A stretch of DNA of 50,409 nt, from the NCBI GenBank assembly GCA_903934875.1, contig CAIZPP010000040.1, positions 1-50,409 of the forward strand, written 5' to 3'. The notes below the pieces were generated by a model, which was not told the DNA's origin, searched no databases, and saw only the letters and a program-made list of their open reading frames with translations. The stretch comes from an uncultured Methylococcaceae bacterium. GTDB taxonomy: Bacteria > Pseudomonadota > Gammaproteobacteria > Methylococcales > Methylococcaceae. Positions 16,932 to 30,136 of this stretch are shown here, piece by piece; position 1 is the first letter of the stretch; every line of letters begins with the position of its first letter. The translations under genes and the position numbers were made by a program.

Positions 16932-17575
16932 GATTTCTTTTCGGGTGGTTTGGCGGGTTCCGGCTTGGACTCGGGGACTTTATTAATGTCGTTCACCACT
17001 CGTCGCAGCAACGATTGCGCGGCCTCAATCGCTAGTGCCTCGTTGATCTGGCCCTCTTCCGCCTGTTGCGCCAACGGAAGGGTCTGGTCGTTGTAGTAAT
17101 CGCGCTTGACCTCGAACTCTTTGCGCGGCTGGAGCACCACGCCTTTGGGATTGCGCACATCGTAACTGATGCGGTAGCTCAAATCGAAACCCGTGGCACG
17201 GCCGGTATTGCTCAAGGTAATCGACTGGCGCTTGAAGGTCGCTTGGTACATATGGATGATGGCGGTACTATCCACCGGCTCGAAAACCTGTTTGCCGCCG
17301 GCAGCGACTAGCGCGGTTGCGAAAACGCTGGCGAAACCGGTATGCGCGCCCGGCCCTTCCAGATAGAGCCTTTGCGCAAACGAGTTTTTACCCTCCTCGC
17401 CGTTAGCGCTGCTGCCACGCAAATGAAATCCGCAACCGGCAAGTGCCAGCGATGCAAATAGGGCCAAGATAGCGAATCTGGCATAATCTTTAAGGCCCAG
17501 TCCAAAAATTATTTTCTCTGCCCCCCTTTTGCAAAGGAGGGTAAACATGTTCTGAAATCGCCTCAACACGTTCAT
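16928..17575 (-). CDS. lptE: LPS-assembly lipoprotein LptE
   Basis: Carries the lipobox and family start LAGCGFHLRG and the LptE fold (SITLSNTGRATGFDLSYRIS, QSLLRRVVNDINKVP). LptE plugs the LptD barrel and helps insert lipopolysaccharide into the outer membrane. The segment before the lipobox is unusually long: ATG 17575 gives about 50 residues ahead of the Cys, GTG 17584 a few more, and ATG 17548 fewer. Part of this leader is encoded by a CCCCCTTTTGCAAAGGAGGG palindrome, so a repeat has apparently entered the 5' end. It overlaps or abuts leuS upstream and overlaps holA downstream. Confidence 0.88.
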   Translation of the reverse strand: MNVLRRFQNMFTLLCKRGAEKIIFGLGLKDYARFAILALFASLALAGCGFHLRGSSANGEEGKNSFAQRLYLEGPGAHTGFASVFATALVAAGGKQVFEPVDSTAIIHMYQATFKRQSITLSNTGRATGFDLSYRISYDVRNPKGVVLQPRKEFEVKRDYYNDQTLPLAQQAEEGQINEALAIEAAQSLLRRVVNDINKVPESKPEPAKPPEKKS

Positions 17576-17580
17576 TCTTT

Positions 17581-20361
<2,781 letters not shown>

Positions 20362-20408
20362 CTAAAGCAAACACTTTCGATCCAAACGAATTCTATATGA
20401 GAGGCAAT

Positions 20409-21191
20409 ATGCGCAGGGTGGTCTTCAATCAGAAAGGTGGCGTGGGTAAATCGACTATTGCCTGTAATTTAGCCGCCATCAGCGCCATCGACGACAAAAA
20501 AACGCTGGTCATCGACTTGGATGTGCAGTGCAACACAACCCATTATTTATTGGGGGGGAAAGTCGCCGACCCTGAACGCACCATCGCCCATTTCTTCAAG
20601 GAATCGCTAGGCGTGAATCTGTTCGGCAAGACCAATTCCCAAATTTTGGCATCGGTCATTCACGAAACCCGCTGGCCCAATCTCTATGTCATTCCCGCCC
20701 ATGCCGAACTGGAACCCTTGCAAAGCCGCTTGGAATCGCGCTACAAAATTTACAAATTGCGTGAGGCCCTAGACCAACTCGAAGGCTTTGACCACGTCTA
20801 CCTCGACACCCCGGCGGGGCTCAATTTCTACAGCCGCACCGCGCTGATCGCCGCCAAACTCTGCCTGATCCCCTTCGACTGCGATGCCTTCTCCCGCGAC
20901 GGGCTGTACAACCTGCTGGCCACCATCGCCGAAATAAAAGCCGACCATAACGCCGACCTAACCATAGAAGGCATCGTCGTCAACCAATTCCAGTCCCGTG
21001 CGAACCTGCCGCAGCAATTGGTCGAAGCCTTGATCGCGGAAGGCCACCCGGTGCTAGACAGCAAGATTTCCCCCTCGGTAAAGGTGCGCGAGTCCCACAG
21101 CGAATCGCAGCCGCTAATCCATTATGCCCCAGACCACAAACTGACCGAGGAATTTCTGGCCCTGCATTTGGAGTTGCACAGCAAGATTTGA
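20409..21191 (+). CDS. ParA-family ATPase
   Basis: A protein of about 260 residues; ATG 20409 (MRRVVFNQKGGVGKSTIACN) is preferred to 20397 because AGAGG precedes it. Deviant Walker A KGGVGKST is at residues 9-16, the ParA Walker B region reads HVYLDTPAG, and VVNQFQSRANLPQQLV matches orphan ParA/MinD-type proteins. There is no parB partner next to it, so it is more likely an orphan positioning ATPase than the chromosomal segregation ParA. Divergent from leuS; tRNA-Val and thrS follow. Confidence 0.85.
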   Translation: MRRVVFNQKGGVGKSTIACNLAAISAIDDKKTLVIDLDVQCNTTHYLLGGKVADPERTIAHFFKESLGVNLFGKTNSQILASVIHETRWPNLYVIPAHAELEPLQSRLESRYKIYKLREALDQLEGFDHVYLDTPAGLNFYSRTALIAAKLCLIPFDCDAFSRDGLYNLLATIAEIKADHNADLTIEGIVVNQFQSRANLPQQLVEALIAEGHPVLDSKISPSVKVRESHSESQPLIHYAPDHKLTEEFLALHLELHSKI

Positions 21192-21323
21192 GGCTGCGGC
21201 AAATGGACATGATTGTTAGCTTCCAAGACCGCATCACTTTTAATCACACCCAAATGCAAATTCCCGCTTCCATTTTGCTCCTGTTGCTAATATAATATGC
21301 AGGCTAAATAAATGACCTATAGC

Positions 21324-21400
21324 AGGCGCGTAGCTCAGTTGGTTAGAGCACCACCTTGACATGGTGGGGGTCGTTGGTTCGAGTCCAATCGCGCCTACCA
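21324..21400 (+). tRNA. tRNA-Val (GAC)
   Basis: Acceptor strands AGGCGCG and CGCGCCT pair over 7 bp, followed by discriminator A and an encoded CCA. D-loop AGCTCAGTTGGTTAGAGC, anticodon stem CCACC/GGTGG with loop TTGACAT (anticodon GAC at 21358-21360), and T-loop GGTTCGAGTCC are all standard. Confidence 0.96.
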
Positions 21401-21406
21401 ATACCC

Positions 21407-21434
21407 AAAGCATCGCGTATAGCGGTGCTTTTTT
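21407..21434 (+). terminator. Rho-independent terminator after tRNA-Val
   Basis: Hairpin AAAGCATCGC / GCGGTGCTTT with a GTATA-type loop, followed directly by a run of Ts. It separates the tRNA transcript from thrS. Confidence 0.85.
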
Positions 21435-21466
21435 GTTAATGCTGTTTTCCGAGTTACTGTACCTTA

Positions 21467-23383
21467 ATGCCCGTAGTTACCCTCCCCGACGGCTCCAAGC
21501 GCGAATTTGACAGCGCCGTCACGTTACGCCAAGTCGCCGAGTCCATAGGCGCGGGTTTGGCGCGGGCAGCGGTGGCGGGGAAAGTCGGCGGGCACTTGGT
21601 CGATCTGTCTTTTCTGTTGGAATCCGATGCCGATGTGGCCATCGTAACGCCGCGTGACAACGAAGGCGTTGAGGTCATCCGCCATTCCGCCGCCCATTTG
21701 TTGGCGCAGGCAGTCAAGTCACTATATCCCAACGCGCAGGTCACCATAGGCCCTGTGGTTGATGACGGTTTCTACTACGATTTCGCCTTCGAGCGCCCGT
21801 TTACGCCGGATGATTTGCAGCTAATCGAAAAAAAGATGGAGGAGTTGGCCGCGCAGGGCATGGAAGTGAAGCGTAGCGAGTTGCCGCGTAACGAGGCCAT
21901 CGCTTTTTTCCGGGGCTTGGGAGAGTCCTATAAGGCAGAGATCATAGCATCCATACCCGAGGGCGAGACTCTGTCGCTCTACACCCAAGGGGAATTCACC
22001 GATTTGTGCCGTGGCCCGCATGTGCCGGACACTGGCAAGCTGAAAGCTTTCAAGCTGATGAAAATCGCCGGGTCATATTGGCGTGGCGACTCCAATAATG
22101 TGATGTTGCAGCGGATCTACGGCACAGCTTGGGCCGAAAAGAAAGATTTGAAGGAGTATTTGCATAGGCTGGAGGAAGCTGAAAAGCGCGACCATCGCAA
22201 AATCGCCAAAACCTTGAACCTGTTCCACCTTCAGGAAGAGGCGCCGGGCATGGTGTTTTGGCACCCGGCGGGGTGGAGCTTATGGCAGACGGTCGAGCAA
22301 TACATGCGTGAGGTGTTCCGCGACAATGGCTACCAGGAAATCAAAACGCCGTTGCTTGTGGGTCGTTCCTTGTGGGAAAAATCCGGACACTGGGACAAAT
22401 TCCAAGACCAGATGTTTACCACGGCTTCCGAAGAGCGGGATTTCGCCATCAAGCCGATGAACTGCCCTTGCCATATCCAAGTATACAACCAAGGCTTGAA
22501 GAGCTACCGGGATTTGCCTTTGCGCTTGGCCGAGTTTGGCTCCTGCCATCGCAACGAATTGTCCGGCGTGTTGCACGGGATCATGCGGGTTCGCGGGTTT
22601 ACCCAAGACGATGCGCATATCTTCTGCACCGAGGAGCAAGTGCAAGCAGAGGTTTCCGATTTTATCGACCTGCTGCACCGAGTCTATGCCGATTTCGGTT
22701 TCAACCAAGTGCTGGTTAAACTATCGACCCGTCCGGTGGTGCGCGTAGGCTCCGACGAGGTTTGGGACAAAGCCGAAGCGGCATTGCAAATGGCTTTGGA
22801 CAGCAAAGGACTAGCCTTCGACCTGCAACCGGGCGAAGGGGCTTTCTACGGACCCAAGATAGAATTTTCGTTGCAGGACTGCCTCAATCGGGTCTGGCAA
22901 TGCGGCACAATTCAGGTGGACTTTTCCATGCCGGAAAGGCTGGGGGCGGTTTATGTGGCGGAAAGCGGCGCAAAATTGGCACCCGTGATGCTGCATCGGG
23001 CGATTCTTGGTTCGATGGAGCGCTTCATCGGCATCCTGATCGAACATTATGCGGGCTATTTTCCGCTTTGGCTGGCACCGATCCAAGTTGCCGTCATCAA
23101 TATCACCGACAGACAAGCAGAATACGCTCAGGGCATTGCTAAAGAATTGAGTTCAAAAGGCTTACGAGTTAAAACTGACTTGAGAAATGAGAAGATCGGC
23201 TTTAAAATCCGTGAACATTCGATGCACCGGGTTCCTTATCTTCTCATTGTCGGCGACAAAGAAGTTGAGGCGCAGACCGTCACTCTGCGGACACAGAACG
23301 GAACCGATCTCGGCAGTTTCAGCCTGTCCGATGCCGAACAGAAGCTCGTCGATGAAATTGCTAGACGGGTAGCCAATGCATAA
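21467..23383 (+). CDS. thrS: Threonyl-tRNA synthetase
   Basis: A 638-residue class II synthetase with the full domain set: TGS ([20 protein letters not shown]), SAD editing domain ([16 protein letters not shown], with [11 protein letters not shown]), catalytic core ([12 protein letters not shown] contributing a zinc cysteine, and [20 protein letters not shown]) and anticodon-binding domain at the end. It charges tRNA-Thr. It heads the conserved thrS-infC-rpmI-rplT-pheS-pheT-ihfA order. No autoregulatory leader can be identified with confidence. Confidence 0.97.
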   Translation: MPVVTLPDGSKREFDSAVTLRQVAESIGAGLARAAVAGKVGGHLVDLSFLLESDADVAIVTPRDNEGVEVIRHSAAHLLAQAVKSLYPNAQVTIGPVVDDGFYYDFAFERPFTPDDLQLIEKKMEELAAQGMEVKRSELPRNEAIAFFRGLGESYKAEIIASIPEGETLSLYTQGEFTDLCRGPHVPDTGKLKAFKLMKIAGSYWRGDSNNVMLQRIYGTAWAEKKDLKEYLHRLEEAEKRDHRKIAKTLNLFHLQEEAPGMVFWHPAGWSLWQTVEQYMREVFRDNGYQEIKTPLLVGRSLWEKSGHWDKFQDQMFTTASEERDFAIKPMNCPCHIQVYNQGLKSYRDLPLRLAEFGSCHRNELSGVLHGIMRVRGFTQDDAHIFCTEEQVQAEVSDFIDLLHRVYADFGFNQVLVKLSTRPVVRVGSDEVWDKAEAALQMALDSKGLAFDLQPGEGAFYGPKIEFSLQDCLNRVWQCGTIQVDFSMPERLGAVYVAESGAKLAPVMLHRAILGSMERFIGILIEHYAGYFPLWLAPIQVAVINITDRQAEYAQGIAKELSSKGLRVKTDLRNEKIGFKIREHSMHRVPYLLIVGDKEVEAQTVTLRTQNGTDLGSFSLSDAEQKLVDEIARRVANA

Positions 23384-23405
23384 TTCTTTTTTGGAGGAAT
23401 AGGGT

Positions 23406-23936
23406 ATCACTGCGAATGACAGAAAAGAGCCTCGTCTGAACGACGAGATCAACTGGGCCCAAGTTAGGCTAATCGGTGCGGAGGGACAGCAATTAGGCAT
23501 AGTCTCCAGTCGCGAAGCGAAGCAAATCGCCTTCGATGCCGAGTTGGACTTGGTGGAAATTTCACCAACCGCCGATCCGCCGGTTTGCCGTGTCATGGAT
23601 TACGGCAAATTCCGTTTTGAGCAAAGTAAAAAGCTGCAAGCGGCAAAGAAAAAGCAGAAGCTGATCCATATCAAGGAAGTCAAATTTAGGCCGGGTACCG
23701 ACGAAGGCGATTACCAAATCAAGCTGCGCAACCTGATCCGCTTTTTGATGGATGGTGACAAAGCCAAAATCACCGTCCGTTTTCGTGGTCGTGAATTGTC
23801 CCATCGCGAACTGGGCATGGACTTACTGAAACGGATAGAAACCGACTTGCTGGAACATGCCACCGTTGAACAGTTTCCCAAACTGGAAGGGAAGCAGTTG
23901 AGCATGACGCTTGTGCCGAAGAAGAAGAAATCCTAA
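23406..23936 (+). CDS. infC: Translation initiation factor IF-3 (AUC start)
   Basis: Reading from ATC at 23406 gives [20 protein letters not shown], continuing into the conserved IF-3 sequence to 176 residues, the normal family length. The codons before it are GGT and a TAG stop, and GGAGG lies 8 bases upstream, so ATC is the start; a first ATG at 23544 would remove the N-terminal domain. Rare start codons on infC are well known (AUU in E. coli) and let IF-3 limit its own synthesis, because IF-3 rejects non-standard starts. IF-3 binds the 30S subunit and proofreads initiation. Confidence 0.93.
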   Translation: MTANDRKEPRLNDEINWAQVRLIGAEGQQLGIVSSREAKQIAFDAELDLVEISPTADPPVCRVMDYGKFRFEQSKKLQAAKKKQKLIHIKEVKFRPGTDEGDYQIKLRNLIRFLMDGDKAKITVRFRGRELSHRELGMDLLKRIETDLLEHATVEQFPKLEGKQLSMTLVPKKKKS

Positions 23937-23959
23937 TCGATCCACTGGAGTAGTAAACA

Positions 23960-24157
23960 ATGCCTAAGATGAAGAGTAATCGCGGTGCGGCAAAGAGATT
24001 CCGCAAGACCGCTTCCGGTGGCTTCAAGTGCAACGCATCGCACCGTCGCCACATACTGACCAAAAAGAGCACCAAGCGTAAACGCCAGTTGCGCAGTCCG
24101 TCCATGATCCATGCTTCGGACCTGAAGAGCGCAAACCGAATGTTGCCTTACGCTTGA
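23960..24157 (+). CDS. rpmI: 50S ribosomal protein bL35
   Basis: A 65-residue, Lys/Arg-rich protein starting [20 protein letters not shown], the canonical L35 sequence and length. CTGGAG lies before the ATG. It sits 23 bp after infC and 40 bp before rplT in the conserved operon; in E. coli the rpmI-rplT pair is repressed by L20 binding the mRNA. Confidence 0.96.
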   Translation: MPKMKSNRGAAKRFRKTASGGFKCNASHRRHILTKKSTKRKRQLRSPSMIHASDLKSANRMLPYA

Positions 24158-24197
24158 TTTTATCGAGTCCACGTATCCCAAATAAAGGAGATATTCC

Positions 24198-24548
24198 ATG
24201 CCCAGAGTTAAACGTGGCGTAACCGCCCACGCTAGGCACAAAAAAATACTCAAGCTGGCGAAGGGCTATTACGGCGCCCGCAGCCGCGTATTCCGCGTTG
24301 CCAAACAAGCCGTCATCAAAGCAGGCCAGTATGCCTATCGTGACCGCAGGCAGCGGAAGCGCCAATTCCGCGCACTGTGGATTGCCCGCATCAACGCGGC
24401 TGCCCGCGAAAGCGGCATCTCCTACAGCCGTTTGATGGATGCGCTGAAAAAAGCCTCCATTGACTTGGACCGCAAGGTTCTGGCAGACATGGCCGTGCAT
24501 GACAAGGAAGGCTTTGCCGCGCTAGTCCAGCAGGTCAAACCCGCTTAA
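24198..24548 (+). CDS. rplT: 50S ribosomal protein bL20
   Basis: A 116-residue protein starting [20 protein letters not shown] and containing [20 protein letters not shown], diagnostic of L20. It is needed for early 50S assembly and, in enterobacteria, represses rpmI-rplT translation. AAGGAG precedes the ATG. pheS begins 6 bp after the stop. Confidence 0.97.
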   Translation: MPRVKRGVTAHARHKKILKLAKGYYGARSRVFRVAKQAVIKAGQYAYRDRRQRKRQFRALWIARINAAARESGISYSRLMDALKKASIDLDRKVLADMAVHDKEGFAALVQQVKPA

Positions 24549-25568
<1,020 letters not shown>

Positions 25569-25570
25569 AT

Positions 25571-25610
25571 TTTTCCGCATCTTAAAGTAAAGCCTTTAAG
25601 ATGCGGAAAA
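25571..25610. repeat. Perfect 17-bp hairpin directly after pheS
   Basis: TTTTCCGCATCTTAAAG (25571-25587) is perfectly complementary to 25594-25610, with a six-base loop TAAAGC. It starts 2 bp after the pheS stop. Neither side is followed by the T-run of a classical intrinsic terminator, so partial termination, RNA processing or 3'-end protection are all possible. Confidence 0.75.
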
Positions 25611-25704
25611 ATATAGTTCTGGAGTGGGATGCATCTTTGCAGCAGTGGACAGCACCCTATCTCTATCAAAGATCGGTTCGTTTTTCACCGCACCCTACGT
25701 TGCT

Positions 25705-25827
25705 TACAACGTTTTCATGTGTAAAAAACTAACTAAAAATGAATATTCAAAGAATCTCTGATTTAAAAAAATATCTGACACCACCATTACGCCTTATCAA
25801 GTAACGTGTGATACTGAAAACGCTGTA
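25705..25827 (+). repeat. MITE-like element, subfamily C (C1)
   Basis: A 123 bp element from TACAACGTTTTCATG to GATACTGAAAACGCTGTA. Interior ACTAACTAAAAATGAATATT and CTTATCAAGTAAC match the inverted copy at 31173-31295. The small central hairpin AATC-TCT-GATT corresponds to CAACC-TTT-GGTTG in that copy. It ends 25 bp before the pheT ATG. Confidence 0.85.
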
Positions 25828-25852
25828 AAAACAACCTATATGGAATACGGTC

Positions 25853-28228
25853 ATGCGCTTTAGCGAGGCTTGGTTAAGAGAATTGGTAAATCCGCCACTG
25901 TCGACCGCTCAATTGCTTGAGCAGTTGACTATGGCAGGTTTGGAAGTCGATAGCGTGGCACCTGTTGCAGGAGAATTTAGCGGTGTAGTCGTAGCAGAAG
26001 TCTTGTCGCTGTCGCCGCATCCGCAAGCCGACCGGCTGCGTGTCTGCCAAGTGGCGGCAGGTCTCGCAGAACCGTTAACCATCGTCTGCGGAGCTGCCAA
26101 TGTCGCAGTGGGCATGAAGGCACCGTTGGCATTGGAAGGCGGCGTGATGCCGGACGGGACGAAAATTACCAAGTCTGCGCTACGCGGGGTCGCGTCTTTT
26201 GGCATGTTATGTTCCGCCAAAGAACTGGGCTTTGAAGACGGCCAAGACGGATTGCTGGCACTGCCTGCCGAGGCGCAAGTCGGAGCCGATTTGCGCGACT
26301 ATCTGCAATTGAATGATGTCATGGTCGAAGTCGATCTGACGCCAAACCGCGCCGATTGCCTGAGCGTGGAAGGCATTGCCCGCGAAGTGGCTTTGCTGAA
26401 TGGCATCGACAGAATGCCACCGTCCTTCAAGGCAACCGAAGTCACACAGGCGGACACAATCCCGGTTACAGTGGATGCCCCAGGGGACTGCCCGCGTTAC
26501 TTAGGCCGCTTGATTAAGCAAGTCGACAGGAATGCCGCCACGCCTTTGTGGATGCGCGAACGGCTGCGGCGCTCCGGGCTGCGCTCCCTCGGGCCGTTGG
26601 TCGATATCACGAATTATGTGCTACTGGAACTTGGCCAGCCCCTGCATGCCTTTGACGTGGCCAAACTCAATGGCGGCATCCACGTCCGCCTAGGAACCCT
26701 TGGGGAAACATTGACCCTGCTGAACGGGCAAGAAATTGCCCTCGCAGAGGATGTGTTGGTGATTGCCGACGACAAGCGCCCGTTGGCCTTGGCCGGTATC
26801 ATGGGCGGTGCCGATTCGGCCATAGGCGAGGGCACTACCGATATTTTCTTGGAGTGCGCTTTTTTCACACCCACGGCTATCATGGGCAAGGCCAGACGCT
26901 ATGGCTTGAGCACTGACTCTTCCCATCGTTTTGAACGCGGAGTCGACCCGCAATTGCAATACCGTGCCATCGAACGTGCCAGCCAGCTAGTATTGGAAAT
27001 CGCAGGGGGCCAGGCCGGCCCTATCGTTGAATCCAGCTCAGATGCCCATCTGCCTACCCGCAGTACTATCCTACTCCGGGAGTCGCGGGTGGAAAAAATG
27101 CTGGGGCTGCGCATAGACCGCGAGCTTGTGGCGGGGCTTTTGCAGCGTCTGGGTTTGGCGGTGGAAGAATTGGCTGACGGTTGGCGGGTAACGCCGCCCG
27201 GCTTCCGCTTTGACCTTGCCATAGAAGCCGATTTGATTGAAGAAATAGGCCGGGTCTATGGATACAATAATATCCCTAAACGCAATCCAGCCACCCACAT
27301 GGAATTGCACGCAGTTTCCGAAGCTCTGCTGGACGTGGAACGGGTCAAGGATATATTAGTGGATCGCGGCTACCAAGAAGCGATCACCTACAGCTTTGTC
27401 GAACCGGGCATGCAGGCGAAGATCGAACCTGAATTGGAGGCCATTGCCTTGAGGAACCCGATTTCCTCCGACATGGCGGTGATGCGCACCGGACTTTGGA
27501 CCGGCTTGCTGGATGCCGCGTTGAAAAATCTGAACCGCCAGCAAAACCGCGTCCGCCTGTTTGAAGCGGGTTTGCGCTTCACCCGTTCGGAAGGCGAGAT
27601 TGTGCAGAAAAAATCCTTCGCCAGTCTGGCGCTGGGTTCAGTGCGGGAGGAACAATGGGGGGAACAGTCCCGCCCGGTTGATTTTTTCGATATAAAATCC
27701 GACGTGGAAGCCATATTACGCCTTGCCGGGCATGAGAATTCGACAAGCTTTGTTAGCAATAAACATCCCGCTCTGCACCCTGGGCAATCCGCCGAAATGC
27801 TATTGGACGGCCAGCATTTGGGTTGGTTGGGTATGCTGCATCCGAAGCTGGAAAAGGAACTGGGCTTCGAGACGCGGGTGTTTTTGTTTGAGTTGGATCA
27901 AAACCAGCTACTGAAGCGCAATATCCCAGCCTTCAAAGCCCTGTCCAAGTTCCCGCAAGTACGCCGTGATATTGCCATTATTGTCGAAGAACACGTTACC
28001 GCTGCCGACCTTAGCCCATTTGCGCAAAGCGTATCCCAGCTAATCCGCCAGGTTCTGGTTTTCGATGTTTACCAGGGGACTGGCATAGAAAACGGTAAAA
28101 AAAGTGTGGCGCTCGGCTTGGTGCTGCAAGACGACGATGAAACCCTGACCGATGCCAGGGTCGATAATGTCCTAGCCCTAGTGCTGAAAGGTTTGGAAGA
28201 AAGATTTAACGCAACATTGAGGAAATGA
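25853..28228 (+). CDS. pheT: Phenylalanyl-tRNA synthetase beta subunit
   Basis: A 791-residue beta subunit with the expected domains: N-terminal B1 ([20 protein letters not shown]), tRNA-binding OB fold ([20 protein letters not shown]), B3/B4 editing module, B5 DNA-binding-like domain ([20 protein letters not shown]) and C-terminal anticodon-binding domain ([20 protein letters not shown]). It completes PheRS with pheS. No strong ribosome site precedes the ATG; only 25 bp separate it from repeat C1, so its expression may depend on sequence brought by the repeat or on a promoter in the 284 bp gap. ihfA follows with overlapping codons. Confidence 0.97.
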   Translation: MRFSEAWLRELVNPPLSTAQLLEQLTMAGLEVDSVAPVAGEFSGVVVAEVLSLSPHPQADRLRVCQVAAGLAEPLTIVCGAANVAVGMKAPLALEGGVMPDGTKITKSALRGVASFGMLCSAKELGFEDGQDGLLALPAEAQVGADLRDYLQLNDVMVEVDLTPNRADCLSVEGIAREVALLNGIDRMPPSFKATEVTQADTIPVTVDAPGDCPRYLGRLIKQVDRNAATPLWMRERLRRSGLRSLGPLVDITNYVLLELGQPLHAFDVAKLNGGIHVRLGTLGETLTLLNGQEIALAEDVLVIADDKRPLALAGIMGGADSAIGEGTTDIFLECAFFTPTAIMGKARRYGLSTDSSHRFERGVDPQLQYRAIERASQLVLEIAGGQAGPIVESSSDAHLPTRSTILLRESRVEKMLGLRIDRELVAGLLQRLGLAVEELADGWRVTPPGFRFDLAIEADLIEEIGRVYGYNNIPKRNPATHMELHAVSEALLDVERVKDILVDRGYQEAITYSFVEPGMQAKIEPELEAIALRNPISSDMAVMRTGLWTGLLDAALKNLNRQQNRVRLFEAGLRFTRSEGEIVQKKSFASLALGSVREEQWGEQSRPVDFFDIKSDVEAILRLAGHENSTSFVSNKHPALHPGQSAEMLLDGQHLGWLGMLHPKLEKELGFETRVFLFELDQNQLLKRNIPAFKALSKFPQVRRDIAIIVEEHVTAADLSPFAQSVSQLIRQVLVFDVYQGTGIENGKKSVALGLVLQDDDETLTDARVDNVLALVLKGLEERFNATLRK

Positions 28229-28230
28229 AA

Positions 28231-28533
28231 ATGGCATTAACCAAAGCCGATTTAGTGGAAACACTCCTTGAAGAAACCGAATTGAACAAACATGAAGCCA
28301 AGGAGCTGATCGACCAGTTTTTCGAGGAAGTCAAATCTGCACTGGAATCAGGCAGTTCCGTCAAACTGTCCGGTTTCGGCAATTTCGATCTGCGCGACAA
28401 AAAGCAAAGGCCGGGGCGCAACCCGAAAACTGGCGAGGAAATCCCCATCACCGCCCGCCGCGTAGTGACCTTCAAACCGGGGCAGAAGCTTAAAGCCAAG
28501 GTTGAGGATTATTCGGACACCCACCAGAATTAG
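28231..28533 (+). CDS. ihfA: Integration host factor subunit alpha
   Basis: A 100-residue HU/IHF-family DNA-bending protein. ATG 28231 ([20 protein letters not shown]) is chosen over the overlapping ATG 28225, because GAGGAA is at proper distance only from 28231 and the family begins MALTKA. The DNA-intercalating arm [20 protein letters not shown] is conserved. The position after pheT is canonical. IHF works with the beta subunit in replication, recombination and transcription. Confidence 0.96.
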   Translation: MALTKADLVETLLEETELNKHEAKELIDQFFEEVKSALESGSSVKLSGFGNFDLRDKKQRPGRNPKTGEEIPITARRVVTFKPGQKLKAKVEDYSDTHQN

Positions 28534-28638
28534 AAATCTGTAAAGAGAGTTTGCTTCAACCCATTCAATTCTCATCAATTCCATGACGAGTTTCCAGTGT
28601 TGAATTGGTTGCCTAAAACTTGACAGACACCTAACACA

Positions 28639-29835
28639 ATGACTCACCCTGTCTTTTTCTTGACGCGTGTGGTGTTGCGGAATTACAAAAGCATTGCCAG
28701 TTGTGACGTGCGTCTTGAGCCGTTAAATTACCTTGTGGGCGCTAATGGATCGGGCAAGAGTAATTTTCTCGACGCGCTCCATCTCGTCCGTGACGCACTG
28801 TCCAGTTCATTAGACAACGCGATCAGGGAACGTGGTGGCTTAACCGAAGTGCGCAGGCGTTCCAGCGGACACCCTAACAATTTCGGCATCCGCCTGGAGT
28901 TTCGCTTACGAAATGGTGACCCCGGCCACTATGCATTTAACGTCGGAGCCTTGCCTAAGGGAGGCTTCGAGGTGCAAACCGAAGAATGCGTCATCAAAGG
29001 CATTGGCAAAGGCCCATTCTTTCAACTTGACCGTGGAAAGCTTAGGCAAAGTAGTGAGTCGAGTTTTCCATCCGTCACTTCGGATCGACTGGCTTTGGTG
29101 AGTGCGTCGGGTTTGTCGATGTTTCGACCGGTGTACGACGCCCTGAGTTCGATGGGCTTTTACAACCTCAACCCAAAACTTATCCGCGAACTACAAAAGC
29201 CGCAGGATGGCCGCTTGCTAAAACCGGCAGGGGAAAACATCGCCAGTGTCATTGGACATCTGGCCCCCAAGTCGATTCAAATCATCGAGGACTATCTGCA
29301 TTCCGTCGTGCCTATGGTTCATGGCGTGGAACGCAAATTGATCGGCCCGATGGAAACACTGGAGTTTCGGCAGGAAATGGCAGGGTCCAAGCACCCATGG
29401 AGATTCTTGGCTCAAAACATGTCCGATGGTACTTTGCGTGCGCTAGGCGTATTAACTGCATTATTCCAAGGCGACAGTGGCCACATTCCCTCATTGATCG
29501 GAATCGAAGAGCCTGAAACGGCTTTGCACCCGGCTGCCTCCGGCGCGTTACGCGAAGCTTTACAACGCGCAGCCGAACAAGCGCAAATTATCGTCACCAG
29601 CCATAGCCCAGACTTGTTGGACAGTGCTAGCGTGTCAGCCGACTCATTGCTTGCTGTGGTGGCGAAAGCCGGTGAAACAAGTATCGCACCAGTCGATGCC
29701 GCCACCCGTACTGCCCTGCGTGAACACCTGTTCTCCGCCGGCGAATTGTTGCGGCTTAACCAGTTGGCACCTGATCCCGCCGTACTGGACGCACAAAGTC
29801 AACGGCCCCCCGATTTATTTGGCGAGACCGAGTGA
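28639..29835 (+). CDS. AAA family ATPase (OLD/SMC-like, AAA_21 type)
   Basis: A 398-residue protein with Walker A GANGSGKS at residues 34-41 (LEPLNYLVGANGSGKSNFLD), an ABC-type core with Walker B LIGIEEPETALHP and the downstream H-loop-like VTSHSPDLLD. It lacks a coiled-coil arm of SMC length. Such stand-alone ATPases are commonly paired with a DUF4276 (TOPRIM-like) gene in putative defence modules, and that is the arrangement here: the next frame overlaps its stop by GTGA. Because the partner is internally deleted, the module is probably inactive, although this gene looks intact. No clear ribosome site before the ATG. Confidence 0.85.
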   Translation: MTHPVFFLTRVVLRNYKSIASCDVRLEPLNYLVGANGSGKSNFLDALHLVRDALSSSLDNAIRERGGLTEVRRRSSGHPNNFGIRLEFRLRNGDPGHYAFNVGALPKGGFEVQTEECVIKGIGKGPFFQLDRGKLRQSSESSFPSVTSDRLALVSASGLSMFRPVYDALSSMGFYNLNPKLIRELQKPQDGRLLKPAGENIASVIGHLAPKSIQIIEDYLHSVVPMVHGVERKLIGPMETLEFRQEMAGSKHPWRFLAQNMSDGTLRALGVLTALFQGDSGHIPSLIGIEEPETALHPAASGALREALQRAAEQAQIIVTSHSPDLLDSASVSADSLLAVVAKAGETSIAPVDAATRTALREHLFSAGELLRLNQLAPDPAVLDAQSQRPPDLFGETE

Positions 29836-30056
29836 AGACAGTTGCATCCATTGTAGAAGGTGACGGAGAAGTCGCTGCTCTGGCGGAAATACCCCGTAAT
29901 GCTAAAGGATGGCTAAGCGAGCGGATAGAGGGGGGCACTTATCGTGAAACGATAGACCAACCCGCCTTCTCAGCGCTAATTGATTTGCAGCAAGCGTTTG
30001 ACCGCAGCCGTTCATTCCGCAAACTCTGCCAGGAATGGTCGAAACAGATGGCATGA
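29832..30056 (+). pseudogene. DUF4276 family protein with large internal deletion
   Basis: A 74-residue frame (GTG start) whose first residues KTVASIVEGDGEVAAL match the N-terminus of DUF4276 and whose remainder, PRNAKGWLSERIEGGTYRET and FSALIDLQQAFDRSRSFRKL, matches its C-terminus. About 130 residues between them are missing while the frame is kept. DUF4276 proteins are typically about 200 residues and TOPRIM-like; here only the first acidic motif (VEGDGE) survives, so nuclease function is unlikely. It overlaps the ATPase stop codon and ends 26 bp before a short repeat element. Confidence 0.72.
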
Positions 30057-30082
30057 CAACCTTCGGACCTCGTTCAAATCTT

Positions 30083-30136
30083 TACAGCGTTCTCATGCCC
30101 AAAAAGTAACAACAAATAATGGTTAAAAACGTTGTA
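30083..30136 (+). repeat. Short MITE-like element (D) overlapping the argC start
   Basis: A 54 bp element, TACAGCGTTCTCATG to GGTTAAAAACGTTGTA, retaining one subterminal AAGTAAC but no central part. Its terminal A (30136) is the A of the argC ATG. Confidence 0.75.

Noticed and set aside
20409..21191. The ParA protein as the chromosomal partition ParA with a nearby parS.
   Set aside because: No parB gene and no clear parS palindrome nearby; the sequence resembles orphan ParA proteins more.
21440..21466. GCTGTTTTCCGAGTTACTGTA before thrS as a degenerate element.
   Set aside because: Only scattered identity to element ends and no inverted partner.
25571..25610. Calling the post-pheS hairpin a rho-independent terminator.
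   Set aside because: The stem is perfect, but neither strand has a T-run after it.
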